Source of the DNA: Sphingomonadaceae bacterium
Lineage (GTDB): Bacteria > Pseudomonadota > Alphaproteobacteria > Sphingomonadales > Sphingomonadaceae
Length of the DNA: 47,686 nucleotides
Assembly (NCBI GenBank): GCA_020630295.1
Contig: JAHDBR010000015.1
Location: 1 to 47,686, forward strand
Direction: 5' to 3'
Shown in pieces: positions 1 to 9,729 of this stretch. Position 1 is the stretch's first letter. Each line of letters begins with the position of its first letter. Made by a program: the position numbers and the translations under genes. The notes below the pieces were generated by a model. The model saw nothing but the letters and a program-made list of their open reading frames with translations. It did no database searches and was not told the DNA's origin.

Positions 1-30
1 AATCCAGCCGTGCGAGACGCTGTGCGGCTG

Positions 31-1107
31 TCACGGAAGCACGCCAATCTCAAGCCGCCACGGTTCTACGAACAGGGCGTTGTAGTAAGGGATATGAGCC
101 CCAGACGAGTTGGCGTACTCTAGCCAACCAAACAAGATGAGTAACATAAGACCACAGATGACCAGTCGCACTGGTCTCCTGAAACGTTCATTCACAATTT
201 GAGGAATTGCCGCCCAGACATACAGCGAAATAGGGAACCAGTAGAAGGAAATCCGTCCCGCAGCTGCCGATGCAAATGGCACCAAGGCCAACGTAAAGAT
301 AGCCGCGAAGGCAATGTTGCGAAGCAATTCGGTCGGGAACAGGATTTTGCGATATTTTGGCAGTAAGAAATACAGAGACGCTGGCACTGCGTTCATCGCT
401 ACATGAATAAATGCGCCGCTAGACTGCACAGACTCGTCCTGTCCTCGTCCGTAAGCCTCATCGTAGTAGCTGGCGAAGCCACTTTGCTGCAACACGTAGA
501 AAGCGCCTAAGCCAAAAACCACAATCCCTGCGAATTTTACAAATTTCGGAATCTTGAGATCGACTGCCACGAAAACCAAGAAAATTATCGCGCTGGCGTG
601 AAACAGGCCGCAAAACAGTATGCCGAGCGTCCTACCGACAATCCCGAAACGGTACCAATTCGCAACAAGAAGCATCAATAATCCGGCAGCCAAGGCTTGG
701 CGGTTTGCGCTCATAGATACAACGACGACAAACATCGGTATTGCTGCCATGATCGCCAGCCATGGCTCGGGCGTTCTCCTCGCATAAGCAAATATGCCGA
801 GCGACCCAAGAAAGGCTGCGATCAAATTGGTGACGTATATACCACCACCACTGGCCGCCCCGATATTTAGCAACGTGGCGTAGCCCGGCTCTGCAACGCT
901 GAATGCTCGACCGAGCGTTGCAGCGTGTTCTGCTGCATAGATCATGCGCAGATAGTTATTCCAATCCATGCCGACATGATGTCGCAGACCGACAAATAGA
1001 ACCATGACCACAAACATAGCGACCCATATGAGCATGGATGGTCTATGCGGACGGTCCAGCGTGGCCGCTGCGGCAAAAGCGCCGCCGAATAACAGAAATG
1101 GCCACAT
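31..1107 (-). CDS. EpsG/Wzy-like polysaccharide polymerase, multi-pass membrane protein
   Basis: ORF 31..1248 (-); start trimmed to ATG at 1107 (MWPFLLFGGAF...). Many hydrophobic segments and a GLRHHVGMDWNNYLRMI motif typical of EpsG-type polymerases. Confidence 0.75.
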   Translation of the reverse strand: MWPFLLFGGAFAAAATLDRPHRPSMLIWVAMFVVMVLFVGLRHHVGMDWNNYLRMIYAAEHAATLGRAFSVAEPGYATLLNIGAASGGGIYVTNLIAAFLGSLGIFAYARRTPEPWLAIMAAIPMFVVVVSMSANRQALAAGLLMLLVANWYRFGIVGRTLGILFCGLFHASAIIFLVFVAVDLKIPKFVKFAGIVVFGLGAFYVLQQSGFASYYDEAYGRGQDESVQSSGAFIHVAMNAVPASLYFLLPKYRKILFPTELLRNIAFAAIFTLALVPFASAAAGRISFYWFPISLYVWAAIPQIVNERFRRPVRLVICGLMLLILFGWLEYANSSGAHIPYYNALFVEPWRLEIGVLP

Positions 1108-1247
1108 ACCCGAGGGTGCTCCGATGCGTTCTTGTGCAGCTGCGCCAGATGCCGTATCGGCTCCGCTCCAGCAAGGGTGAAGTAGTAAACTGGCTGAGTA
1201 AGGCGCGCAACCGCTGCCTTTCAGCCCGAACGGGGATGGGTCAGACA

Positions 1248-1979
1248 ATGAAATTGCGCCTGATTTTCGCGCTGTTGCTGGTTCCGTTCCCTAGCTTCTT
1301 CAAGGTCTGGATGTACCGGATCGGCTTCGGCTATAAAATCGGCAAGCAGGTCAAGATCGGTTTCAGCGCAATTATCGCCGATGAATGTTCGATCGGAGAC
1401 CGTTCGCGTATCGGCCACTTGAATGTCTTTTACCGCAACCAGAACCTGCGTATCGGTTCGGATGTAATCATCGGCTTTGCCAACCGGATTTTCGGCGGGA
1501 AACTGCTGGATATTGGTGATAAATGTCACATCCACCGCTTTAACGAGATTAATTCGATCCTTGACCCGTTGGTGCTGGGCGATTTCGACCCCACGCTTGA
1601 ACTGGGTGAAGGCAGTGTCATCACAGTCAATCACAAGATCGACTTTACCGATCGCGTGACTTTCGGCCCTTCGGTCGTGTTTGCCGGGCGCAATTCCAAC
1701 ATCTGGACGCATAACCGCCAAAAGACCGCGCCGGTTTCGATCGGGCGCAATTGCTATATCGGCTCCAACGTCCAGTTCGTGGCGGGATCCTCTATCGGCG
1801 AATATTGCGTGCTCGCGCTCGGCTCGATTGTGACCAAGAATATCGAAGGGTCGTGGAAGATAGTCGCCGGAATGCCCGCGCAAGTGAAGAAAGATCTGGA
1901 CGAGGATTCCAAGGTTCTGGTCACTTACCCCACACGTCCCGATCTGGAGGGTGCCGAAGGCGCTCTGCCGGTCGCCTGA
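1248..1979 (+). CDS. Hexapeptide-repeat (left-handed beta-helix) acyltransferase
   Basis: ATG at 1248 (MKLRLIFALLLVPFPSFFKVWMYRI...) with repeated hexapeptides (IGKQVKIG, SIGDRSRIG, IGRNCYIGSNVQFVAGSSIGEYCVLALGSIVTK). Confidence 0.85.
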   Translation: MKLRLIFALLLVPFPSFFKVWMYRIGFGYKIGKQVKIGFSAIIADECSIGDRSRIGHLNVFYRNQNLRIGSDVIIGFANRIFGGKLLDIGDKCHIHRFNEINSILDPLVLGDFDPTLELGEGSVITVNHKIDFTDRVTFGPSVVFAGRNSNIWTHNRQKTAPVSIGRNCYIGSNVQFVAGSSIGEYCVLALGSIVTKNIEGSWKIVAGMPAQVKKDLDEDSKVLVTYPTRPDLEGAEGALPVA

Positions 1980-1987
1980 GCCACACC

Positions 1988-3133
1988 ATGCGGTTGCTGT
2001 TCGCAATAAAGGGGTTGGTGATCGCCGGTGGCGGGGCGGAACGTGTCTTTGTTGAAGTGGTCAATGCCCTGTCCGCACGCGGACATGAAATCCACGTCGC
2101 GACTTTCGACCATCCTGACCAAGAACTGTTCTACGATGTCGCCCCCGACATCCGCATCCACTTGTTTGGCGCGGGCGAACCGGGCGTCTCAACTCCGCGC
2201 TCCAATATACCCAAGATCATGCGGCGCATCCGCAAGTTGGCGGCGGATATACAGCCTGATGCAGCAGCCGCGTTCATGCATTCGACCTATGTTCCGGTTG
2301 CCGCCGGCCTGATTGGAAGCGGCGTGCCAATGATTTTGAGCGAACATACGGCAGGCGCGCACTTTGCCGGGCGACCACTGGAAAAAGCACTTACCCGTCT
2401 GGTCCAGAAACTAAGCTTTGCCAAAACGGTCGTGTCGCCGATCATCAAAAGCGAACACGCGCCGGCGTTTCACCGAAACTTGATTGTCCTGCCAAACCCC
2501 GTCGACATGAATGCTTTTGCCCCGGCTCGTGAAATAGCGCCGGACAAGGTCATACTATGCGTTGGCGGCCTGCGGGTGGAGAAGGATCAGGAAAGTCTGA
2601 TTGCGGCGTTCGAACAGATCGCAGACCGCCATCCGGGCTGGAAATTGCGGCTTGTCGGAGACGGCACGACCCGCCCGCAGATAGAAGCGCAGATTGCCCG
2701 CTCTCCGGTTGCCGGACGCATACAGCTGCCCGGAGTGCTAAAAGACGTGCCAGCCGAATATGCCAAGGCAGCAATTGTCGCGATGCCATCACGCTATGAA
2801 GCGTTGCCGATGGTCGCCATCGAAGCCATGGCCAGCGGCAGACCGGTGATCGGGTTTTCCGATTGCGCAGGGGCTGCGGCGCTGATCCGCAACGATGTCA
2901 ACGGATTGCTGATTGATCCGGCAAATGGCCGCGTGACCGCGCTCGCGGAAGCGTTAGAGACATTGATTACGGACGAAGATTTACGCCGTTCGCTGTCTCG
3001 GCAGGCGCCGGATACGGTGCAAAGCTATTCTCTGGACGCAGTGGTAGACCGCTGGGAAACATTGCTACAGGCTGCCGCTTCGAACAATAGAAACGCTGTA
3101 CAGCAAATGGCAGACGAAACAGGATCCGTTTGA
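1988..3133 (+). CDS. Glycosyltransferase family 4 protein
   Basis: ATG at 1988 (MRLLFAIKGLVIAGGGAERVFVEV...). GT4 signatures GGAERV, VLPNPVD, PSRYEALPMVAIEAMASGRPVIGF. Confidence 0.9.
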   Translation: MRLLFAIKGLVIAGGGAERVFVEVVNALSARGHEIHVATFDHPDQELFYDVAPDIRIHLFGAGEPGVSTPRSNIPKIMRRIRKLAADIQPDAAAAFMHSTYVPVAAGLIGSGVPMILSEHTAGAHFAGRPLEKALTRLVQKLSFAKTVVSPIIKSEHAPAFHRNLIVLPNPVDMNAFAPAREIAPDKVILCVGGLRVEKDQESLIAAFEQIADRHPGWKLRLVGDGTTRPQIEAQIARSPVAGRIQLPGVLKDVPAEYAKAAIVAMPSRYEALPMVAIEAMASGRPVIGFSDCAGAAALIRNDVNGLLIDPANGRVTALAEALETLITDEDLRRSLSRQAPDTVQSYSLDAVVDRWETLLQAAASNNRNAVQQMADETGSV

Positions 3134-3134
3134 A

Positions 3135-5054
3135 ATGAAGCCGCCGCATACCGCCATTCAATATCGCCCGGAGGTTGACGGACTGCGCGCCATCGCTGTG
3201 CTGCCAGTGCTGTTTTTCCATGCCGGACTGGAAATTTTCAGCGGCGGCTATGTCGGGGTCGACATCTTCTTCGTGATTTCGGGCTATCTGATCACTTCCA
3301 TCCTGTTGCGCGACCTCGAGAAAGACCGATTCTCGTTACTCACCTTCTATGACCGCCGGATCCGCCGGATATTCCCGGCCTTGATTGTGGTCATATTGGT
3401 AACGCTGGCACTGGCATGGGCGCTGATGCTGCCCAAGGATTTGGTCGATACCGGGCAAAGCGCATTTGCCGCCTCTGTTTTCGCATCCAACATATTATTC
3501 TGGTTCAAGACCGGGTATTTTGCCGGTCCGGCGGAAAGCAAGGCGCTGCTCCACACATGGTCGCTGGCTGTGGAAGAGCAATTTTATGTGTTCTTCCCGC
3601 TGGTTCTGTGGGCCGTATACAGGTTTTGCCGCGCCTATCTGATGCACATTCTGGTGATGCTTGGCATCGCGTCATTCGCTTTCTGCATGGCAGCGATGCA
3701 ATATGACGAAAGTTTCGCTTTCTATATGTTCCCCACTCGTGCGTGGGAACTGATCATCGGTTGCCTGCTTGCGATCGCTCCGGCGCGCAGGCCCTTGGCC
3801 GACCTGTTTACCTTCATCGGACTGGTGCTGATCGGATTTTCGATATTTGCATATGACGGAGACACTGTGTTTCCGGGATTGGCCGCCATTCCGCCGGTGC
3901 TCGGCACAGCACTCGTGATCCATTTCGCACCCGACGCCCGATTGAAGCACCTGCTGTCGTGGAAACCGCTGGTTTGGACGGGGCTGCTCTCATATTCGCT
4001 TTATCTGTGGCACTGGCCGGTCATCGTGTTCCTCAGCTACTGGACAATTCGCCCATTAAACGGAGCGGAAATTGCGCTGGCAATCGTGCTCTCATTCGTG
4101 CTTGCCGGTTTGACATGGCGCTTTATCGAACAGCCGTTCCGGCATTTGCGTGATATCAAAGCTGCCAAAATCGTCATTGGCGGGCTTGCGGCATCTGCCA
4201 TTCCTGCGCTGGTCGGGCTGGTATTTGTATACGGATCAGGAATGCCAAACCGCGTTCCTGCAGAAGCGCAAATAGCGGCCAAGGCACGGCTTTACTATCC
4301 GACCAAAATTGACAGTTGTACCAAAATGGACGGCCTAACCGCTGCATGGATGTGCCGTGTGGGTAATCCCGATGCAGAGCTGAGCTTTGCGCTGCTGGGC
4401 GATTCCCACGCCGGTTCATGGCGCGCAGGTGTTGATGCGTCGGCCAATAGAAACGGTACAGCGGGTCTTCTTTTTACAGCCAATGGCTGTCCACCGGTGA
4501 CCGGGGCCAAATTGCGCAATTCGACCAATGATTGCGATGCATATGAACGGCAGGCCATGGCAGCTATTCGCGAGGCCGGTCTGACAAAGATCATTCTTGC
4601 CGCGCGCTGGCCGATTTATGAAGAGCCGGGCAAATTACAGGATGGCAATCCGGCCAATTGGCTCAAGTTGATTGAAAGTTCCACCAATGCGCTGGGGCAG
4701 GAATTCGATGTCCATTTCACCCTTCCGGTACCGGGCAGCAAATATAACGTGCCGAACGCCGCAGCGCGCAAGTTGATGTTCTCCAGCGATGTAGAATTGT
4801 CTCTCAGCCGCGAGGAGGTCGATGCCCGCGATGCAAATATCAGGGCACTGTCAGACCGTCTCGCCGCTGCGGGGGCTGTGTCGGTTCTCGATCCGGTCGA
4901 ATTGCTGTGTAATGACCGCATTTGCCCGGCCGTCATCGACAATGTGCCGCAATATACGGACGAGACTCACTTGGTAGAAGACGCGTCTATTCGAGCAGGC
5001 GTTATTTTTGACCAAGCAACTACAGCCGCCGAAGAAAGTGCAGCCGTCCAATGA
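3135..5054 (+). CDS. Acyltransferase 3 family (OafA/YrhL-like) with C-terminal SGNH domain
   Basis: YRPEVDGLRAIAVLPVLFFHAG, GGYVGVDIFFVISGYLITSILL; C-terminal ALLGDSHAGSW SGNH block. Confidence 0.93.
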   Translation: MKPPHTAIQYRPEVDGLRAIAVLPVLFFHAGLEIFSGGYVGVDIFFVISGYLITSILLRDLEKDRFSLLTFYDRRIRRIFPALIVVILVTLALAWALMLPKDLVDTGQSAFAASVFASNILFWFKTGYFAGPAESKALLHTWSLAVEEQFYVFFPLVLWAVYRFCRAYLMHILVMLGIASFAFCMAAMQYDESFAFYMFPTRAWELIIGCLLAIAPARRPLADLFTFIGLVLIGFSIFAYDGDTVFPGLAAIPPVLGTALVIHFAPDARLKHLLSWKPLVWTGLLSYSLYLWHWPVIVFLSYWTIRPLNGAEIALAIVLSFVLAGLTWRFIEQPFRHLRDIKAAKIVIGGLAASAIPALVGLVFVYGSGMPNRVPAEAQIAAKARLYYPTKIDSCTKMDGLTAAWMCRVGNPDAELSFALLGDSHAGSWRAGVDASANRNGTAGLLFTANGCPPVTGAKLRNSTNDCDAYERQAMAAIREAGLTKIILAARWPIYEEPGKLQDGNPANWLKLIESSTNALGQEFDVHFTLPVPGSKYNVPNAAARKLMFSSDVELSLSREEVDARDANIRALSDRLAAAGAVSVLDPVELLCNDRICPAVIDNVPQYTDETHLVEDASIRAGVIFDQATTAAEESAAVQ

Positions 5055-6385
5055 GCAAAAAAACGGCAGCAGGCCGGTTTTGGTACTGGTTATGGCGATT
5101 GCTAATTATTGGCATGGCTGCGTTTGTTCTGCTGACGCTTTGGTTTGTGACGGGACCAGCCAGCCGCACGAACCATGCGGATAGCACAGGCGTGCCGGAC
5201 GGGGCGATACCGTACCTGTCGGCGAAAGAAGTGAGCGATCTTCCCATGAGCTGCGCTTATGTCGCGCAAGACGCACCTCTGGAACCCGGCGGCAGGCGGC
5301 CACATCGCAATCATACCTATCTAGCGAAACATGGCGGAAAATACTTCGTCATGTTCAGCTTCTGGTACGGTGCGGAGGGCCAGCCCGATCAGGAGATATG
5401 GTTCGCCACCTCGGAAGACGCAGTTGCATGGTCAAAACCCGAACTGCTGGCCAAGCCGGCTCCGACGCACGGCCTCGTGGCGCGTGGTTTCGTCCAGCGC
5501 GATGGCAAGCTTTACGCACAATATGCAACGCATACCGGAGACGGCGTATTTAGGAACAACCAGCCGGTGCTGGAGAAGAACATTGCGCTGCTGGAGTCGG
5601 TTTTTGACGATGCCACCGGAACATGGTCGCAAGACCGGACAGTCATTGACAAGCTGATCAATAACTACCCCGCCCGCGATTTTGGCGGGGGCACTGTCAT
5701 GGCCATGCGTGATCAGGATCGCGATACGTTTTTGGCTATCAGCGAAGATGGCGGCATGAGTTGGGATGTCAGCGGGAAAATGCCGGTTCCGCCCGGGCCG
5801 GATCCGGGCGAACCCGGACTCTATTTGCCTGACGAGCCGGTTACTTTTGCCTATGCGAACGGCGAGGCGCTTGTCGTGCTGCGTAACAACAACACATTTG
5901 ACGGGCGCCTGTGGGCGGCCAAATATGCCAGTGATGCATGGGGCGCACCCTATCCGCTCAATTTCCCGTCAGCCGCTAGCAAGTTCTATCCGATCACGTT
6001 GAAGGGCGGACAACAGGCCGTGATCGGAAATTTTAATCCCGATGTGCAGCGCGCATTGGTGCATATTGCCATTAGCGATGACGGCAATGATTATGACCGC
6101 CTCTACCGGTTCGCGCTGGAGGGGCAGTATGGCAATTTCCGCTGGCGGTCACCGCAATATCCGCACGCCTTGATTGACGGCGATACATTGGTGCTGGGTA
6201 TGTCATATGACAAACGGGCAATCTCGGTGTGCAAGGGACCCGCATCGGCAGAAGCGATAGAGGAGGCAAGCGGCTTCTCGCTCGCACCGCGGCTTGCGGT
6301 CGGTATGTGCAACAAGAATTACCCGTCATTCTTCCGGCGTATTCTCGGCTATGCCGGCTGCGTCGAACATTTTGTGTGGGGCTGA
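5051..6385 (+). CDS. Membrane-anchored Asp-box/BNR (sialidase-like beta-propeller) protein, function unknown
   Basis: N-terminal single TM (FWYWLWRLLIIGMAAFVLLTLWFV); Asp-box S-E-D-G-G-M-S-W (ISEDGGMSWDVSG) and degenerate copies (ATSEDAVAWSKP, ISDDGNDYD). ATGA overlap with the upstream gene. Confidence 0.6.
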   Translation: MSKKTAAGRFWYWLWRLLIIGMAAFVLLTLWFVTGPASRTNHADSTGVPDGAIPYLSAKEVSDLPMSCAYVAQDAPLEPGGRRPHRNHTYLAKHGGKYFVMFSFWYGAEGQPDQEIWFATSEDAVAWSKPELLAKPAPTHGLVARGFVQRDGKLYAQYATHTGDGVFRNNQPVLEKNIALLESVFDDATGTWSQDRTVIDKLINNYPARDFGGGTVMAMRDQDRDTFLAISEDGGMSWDVSGKMPVPPGPDPGEPGLYLPDEPVTFAYANGEALVVLRNNNTFDGRLWAAKYASDAWGAPYPLNFPSAASKFYPITLKGGQQAVIGNFNPDVQRALVHIAISDDGNDYDRLYRFALEGQYGNFRWRSPQYPHALIDGDTLVLGMSYDKRAISVCKGPASAEAIEEASGFSLAPRLAVGMCNKNYPSFFRRILGYAGCVEHFVWG

Positions 6386-6391
6386 CTGGCA

Positions 6392-8377
6392 ATGTGCGGA
6401 TTAGCCGGTCTTTTTGGCGCAGCGGATCGTCTTGGCGGCGGGTCTTATGATGACCTGGCCAAGCGAATGTCCGATGCGATCACCCATCGCGGGCCCGATG
6501 CGGAAGGCATCTGGACAGATGCAGAGGCGCAGATTGGGCTGAGCCACAGGCGGCTGTCGATCCTCGACTTATCGCCAGCAGGTGCGCAGCCGATGCAGTC
6601 GCAAGACGGACGCTTGGTCATCGCTTTCAATGGCGAGATATATAATTTCGCGGATTTACGTGCCGCGCTGGAGCAAAGGCATGGCGCAATCGCATGGCGC
6701 GGCCATTCTGACACAGAAGTGCTCGTCGAATGCTTCGCGCGTGACGGAATTCAGCGAACACTTGACCGGATAGACGGGATGTTCGGCATCGCCGTGTTTG
6801 ACCGCAAGACGCACGAACTGACGCTGATCCGTGACGCATTTGGAGAAAAACCGCTCTATTACGGATTGTGGCAGGGCGCCGTGCTGTTCGGCTCAGAAAT
6901 GCGCTGCTTGGAGGCAATTCCCGGTTTTCAAGCGCCTATGGACCTGAAAGCGCTTGGTGATTTCTTCAAATATTCCTACATCCCTGGCGATGCCACTATC
7001 TGGCAGAATGTCTCTAAATTGCCGCCAGCACACCTGCTAACCATCAGTCCAGATGATGTGCATGCGGGCAAGCTACCCGAACCGGCCGCGTGGTGGGACA
7101 TGGAGGGGGACGCACTTTCTGCCCGCAGCGGCGGTTTCGACGGCGACATGCAAGCCGCCATCGATCAGGCTGAATCATTGCTTCGTGCCGGCACTGCGCG
7201 GCGTATGATTTCCGATGTTCCGCTGGGTGCATTCTTGTCCGGCGGTATTGATTCCTCGCTCACCGTCGCGATGATGCAGGCGGTATCGGAAACGCCGGTC
7301 CGTACTTTTTCGATAGGCATGGCGGAAGACGGGTTCGACGAATCCCCTGCTGCGGCGGCCGTCGCGCGGCATCTGGGTACCGATCACACCGAGCTGGTAC
7401 TGACCCCGCAACAAGTTCAGGATGCGATCCCGCAAATCGCCGGAGTGCACGACGAGCCATTTGCCGATTCCAGCCAAGTTCCCACTTTTCTGGTTTCACA
7501 AATGGCGCGGCGCGATGTCACAGTAGCGCTGTCCGGGGATGGCGGAGACGAGATCTTCGGCGGATATAACCGGTATTTCCAAGGCCCGCGTGTGTGGAGC
7601 CGCGCAGCACGCCTGCCTGCTCCGCTACGCCGGGTAGCCGGTGGTATTTTGGGAGGCCTTCCAGGCGGGCTGGTCGACGGATTGGTGAAATCCGCTGGTT
7701 CACTTGCTCCTGCGGAACTGGCTGCAGGCCGCGCGGCAGAAAAGCTGCAAAAGCTCGCTCGGGTGATGGCGATGCCGAACGAGAGCGCATTCCATGACCG
7801 CCTTCTGGCGACATCAGACGACCCTGCTTCGATCCTTGGCTACGATGCGCGTTTGTCGTCGCTCCCGGATCGGCTCGACCCGCGTGCTGCAGAACTGTCT
7901 TTTGCCGAGCGTGCAATGCTGATCGATACCGAAAACTACATGGCGGATGATGTGCTGGTCAAAGTAGACCGCGCAGCAATGGCCGTCGCTCTGGAAACGC
8001 GCACGCCCTATCTTGAGCGCGACCTGTTCCGCTTTGCTTGGAGCCTTCCCCTTGAACTTCGCGCGGGTAGTGGAGAGGGCAAGACCATCCTGCGCCAACT
8101 GCTATACAGGCACGTGCCGCAAGAGCTGGTGGACCGGCCCAAGGCGGGCTTTGCGATACCAGTTGGCCGCTGGTTGAAAGGCGGATTGCGCGATTGGGCG
8201 GAAACTGAATTGTCACGGGCCGCGCTGGGCGACAGCGGGCTGCTCGACGTGGATGAAATCCGCACACGCTGGGCCGAACATCTTTCCGGAAAGCGCGATC
8301 ACGAAACGATGCTCTGGAACGTGTTGATGTTTCAGGCATGGCGCCGCAGCCAAACAAATGCAGGCAACGGAAAATGA
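6392..8377 (+). CDS. asnB: Asparagine synthase (glutamine-hydrolysing)-like amidotransferase
   Basis: MCGLAGLFG N-terminal Cys glutaminase; THRGPDAEG, FNGEIYNF, SGGIDSSL PP-loop, LSGDGGDEIFGGYNRY. Confidence 0.92.
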   Translation: MCGLAGLFGAADRLGGGSYDDLAKRMSDAITHRGPDAEGIWTDAEAQIGLSHRRLSILDLSPAGAQPMQSQDGRLVIAFNGEIYNFADLRAALEQRHGAIAWRGHSDTEVLVECFARDGIQRTLDRIDGMFGIAVFDRKTHELTLIRDAFGEKPLYYGLWQGAVLFGSEMRCLEAIPGFQAPMDLKALGDFFKYSYIPGDATIWQNVSKLPPAHLLTISPDDVHAGKLPEPAAWWDMEGDALSARSGGFDGDMQAAIDQAESLLRAGTARRMISDVPLGAFLSGGIDSSLTVAMMQAVSETPVRTFSIGMAEDGFDESPAAAAVARHLGTDHTELVLTPQQVQDAIPQIAGVHDEPFADSSQVPTFLVSQMARRDVTVALSGDGGDEIFGGYNRYFQGPRVWSRAARLPAPLRRVAGGILGGLPGGLVDGLVKSAGSLAPAELAAGRAAEKLQKLARVMAMPNESAFHDRLLATSDDPASILGYDARLSSLPDRLDPRAAELSFAERAMLIDTENYMADDVLVKVDRAAMAVALETRTPYLERDLFRFAWSLPLELRAGSGEGKTILRQLLYRHVPQELVDRPKAGFAIPVGRWLKGGLRDWAETELSRAALGDSGLLDVDEIRTRWAEHLSGKRDHETMLWNVLMFQAWRRSQTNAGNGK

Positions 8378-9729
8378 TCCGCAAACTGATTGAACAGGCC
8401 GTCTCCGTCGCTGGCTTGCGTGTGATCGGTACCGGGCTTTCGGTCGCGGTTTCAATTGTGATTGCGCGGCTCTACGGCGCAGATGCGCTAGGCATTTATG
8501 CCTATTGCGTCGCGCTTATGGCGCTGGCTGCGGTGCCCGTTTCCAACGGTTGGGCCACTTTGCTTTTGCGCAAAGTTGCGAGCGATAAAGCGATTTCTGC
8601 CGACGCCCGCGCTATGATCAAAACAGGTCAGTTCGGAGCAATTTTGCTGGTTGCGCTTGCGGCAACGATTGCGCTCGCCGCGATCACCTTCTCGCAAAGC
8701 GCCATTGCGCGGGCCATACAACCTGTTGCCTTCACCATTATCGGATTGCTGGCAATCGTATCGCTCAGCGACCAGATTTCAGCGCTGCGCATGGCGACAA
8801 TCCGCGGAATGGACCGGCCCGCGCTCGCGCAAATACCGGAAACACTGATCCGGCCCATGGTCCTCATTGGTGGAATAGCAGCGGGGTGGTTCTTTTATCG
8901 CGCAACCGAACAAACCGACCGGCTGACATTATTATTCAGCGCCTTGGCTGCCGGGGCTGTTATCGCGGCACTGGCTGGCCAAATCATACTGACGCGCATC
9001 GCATCAAAGCAGCAATCCGCCTCAGAACCAGTTAGCGAGACCCGGACAGGGAGCCGGAAAGAGTGGATCGCCAGCGCGGGGGCGCTCGCCGGAAGCGCGG
9101 GGCTGGTGCAGTTGAACGGGTATATCGACCTGCTCTTACTGGGCGCATTTGTTCCAGCTGAAGAGATCGGCCTTTACCGCGCTGCGCTGCAAATCGCGAT
9201 GCTCGCCAGCTTCGGCTATATCGCTTTGAACATGCTCGCGGGGCAGCGCTTTGCCCGGCTTCGCAAAACGGGCGACCGCGAGGGTCTTGCAAAAACAGCT
9301 ACCTATCTGGCCCGTTTGGCGCTGCTCTGCGCGGTCCCTATTCCGATTATTCTGACCGCGGCGGGAACGCTTGTCTTTAGCCTGCTATTCGGAACCGATT
9401 TTGCCGCTGCCGCCACGCCGGCGCTGATTATCGCCTGCGGCTTCGCGTTCAGCGCCTCGATCGGGATGGCGCGGACATTGCTGGTAATGCACCAGAAGGA
9501 ATTTCTGGTTATGCGCACCACGCTGGCGGCTCTGTTGGCGAACATTGTCCTGTGCCTAATACTCGTCCCTCAGCTGGGCATCACGGGCGCGGCCATCGGC
9601 AATTTCGGAGCGATGGTGCTGTGGAATCTTTTGCTGTGGTTCTTGGCAAGGAAGCAAACCGGCCTGGATACAAGTGTTATTGGTATGGGCACGATTAGCC
9701 CGTCCGGCGCATCGCAGGAAATGTCATGA
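8374..9729 (+). CDS. Wzx-like flippase / oligosaccharide translocase (MATE/MOP superfamily)
   Basis: Start ATG 8374 overlaps the asnB stop (ATGA). Multi-pass hydrophobic protein with IARLYGADALGIYAYCVALMALAAVPVSNG typical of the Polysacc_synt family. Confidence 0.88.
   Translation: MIRKLIEQAVSVAGLRVIGTGLSVAVSIVIARLYGADALGIYAYCVALMALAAVPVSNGWATLLLRKVASDKAISADARAMIKTGQFGAILLVALAATIALAAITFSQSAIARAIQPVAFTIIGLLAIVSLSDQISALRMATIRGMDRPALAQIPETLIRPMVLIGGIAAGWFFYRATEQTDRLTLLFSALAAGAVIAALAGQIILTRIASKQQSASEPVSETRTGSRKEWIASAGALAGSAGLVQLNGYIDLLLLGAFVPAEEIGLYRAALQIAMLASFGYIALNMLAGQRFARLRKTGDREGLAKTATYLARLALLCAVPIPIILTAAGTLVFSLLFGTDFAAAATPALIIACGFAFSASIGMARTLLVMHQKEFLVMRTTLAALLANIVLCLILVPQLGITGAAIGNFGAMVLWNLLLWFLARKQTGLDTSVIGMGTISPSGASQEMS

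Noticed and set aside
1221-2006. 261-aa minus-strand ORF opposite the hexapeptide acyltransferase
   Set aside because: The plus-strand frame has clear hexapeptide repeats; the antisense frame is a compositional shadow.
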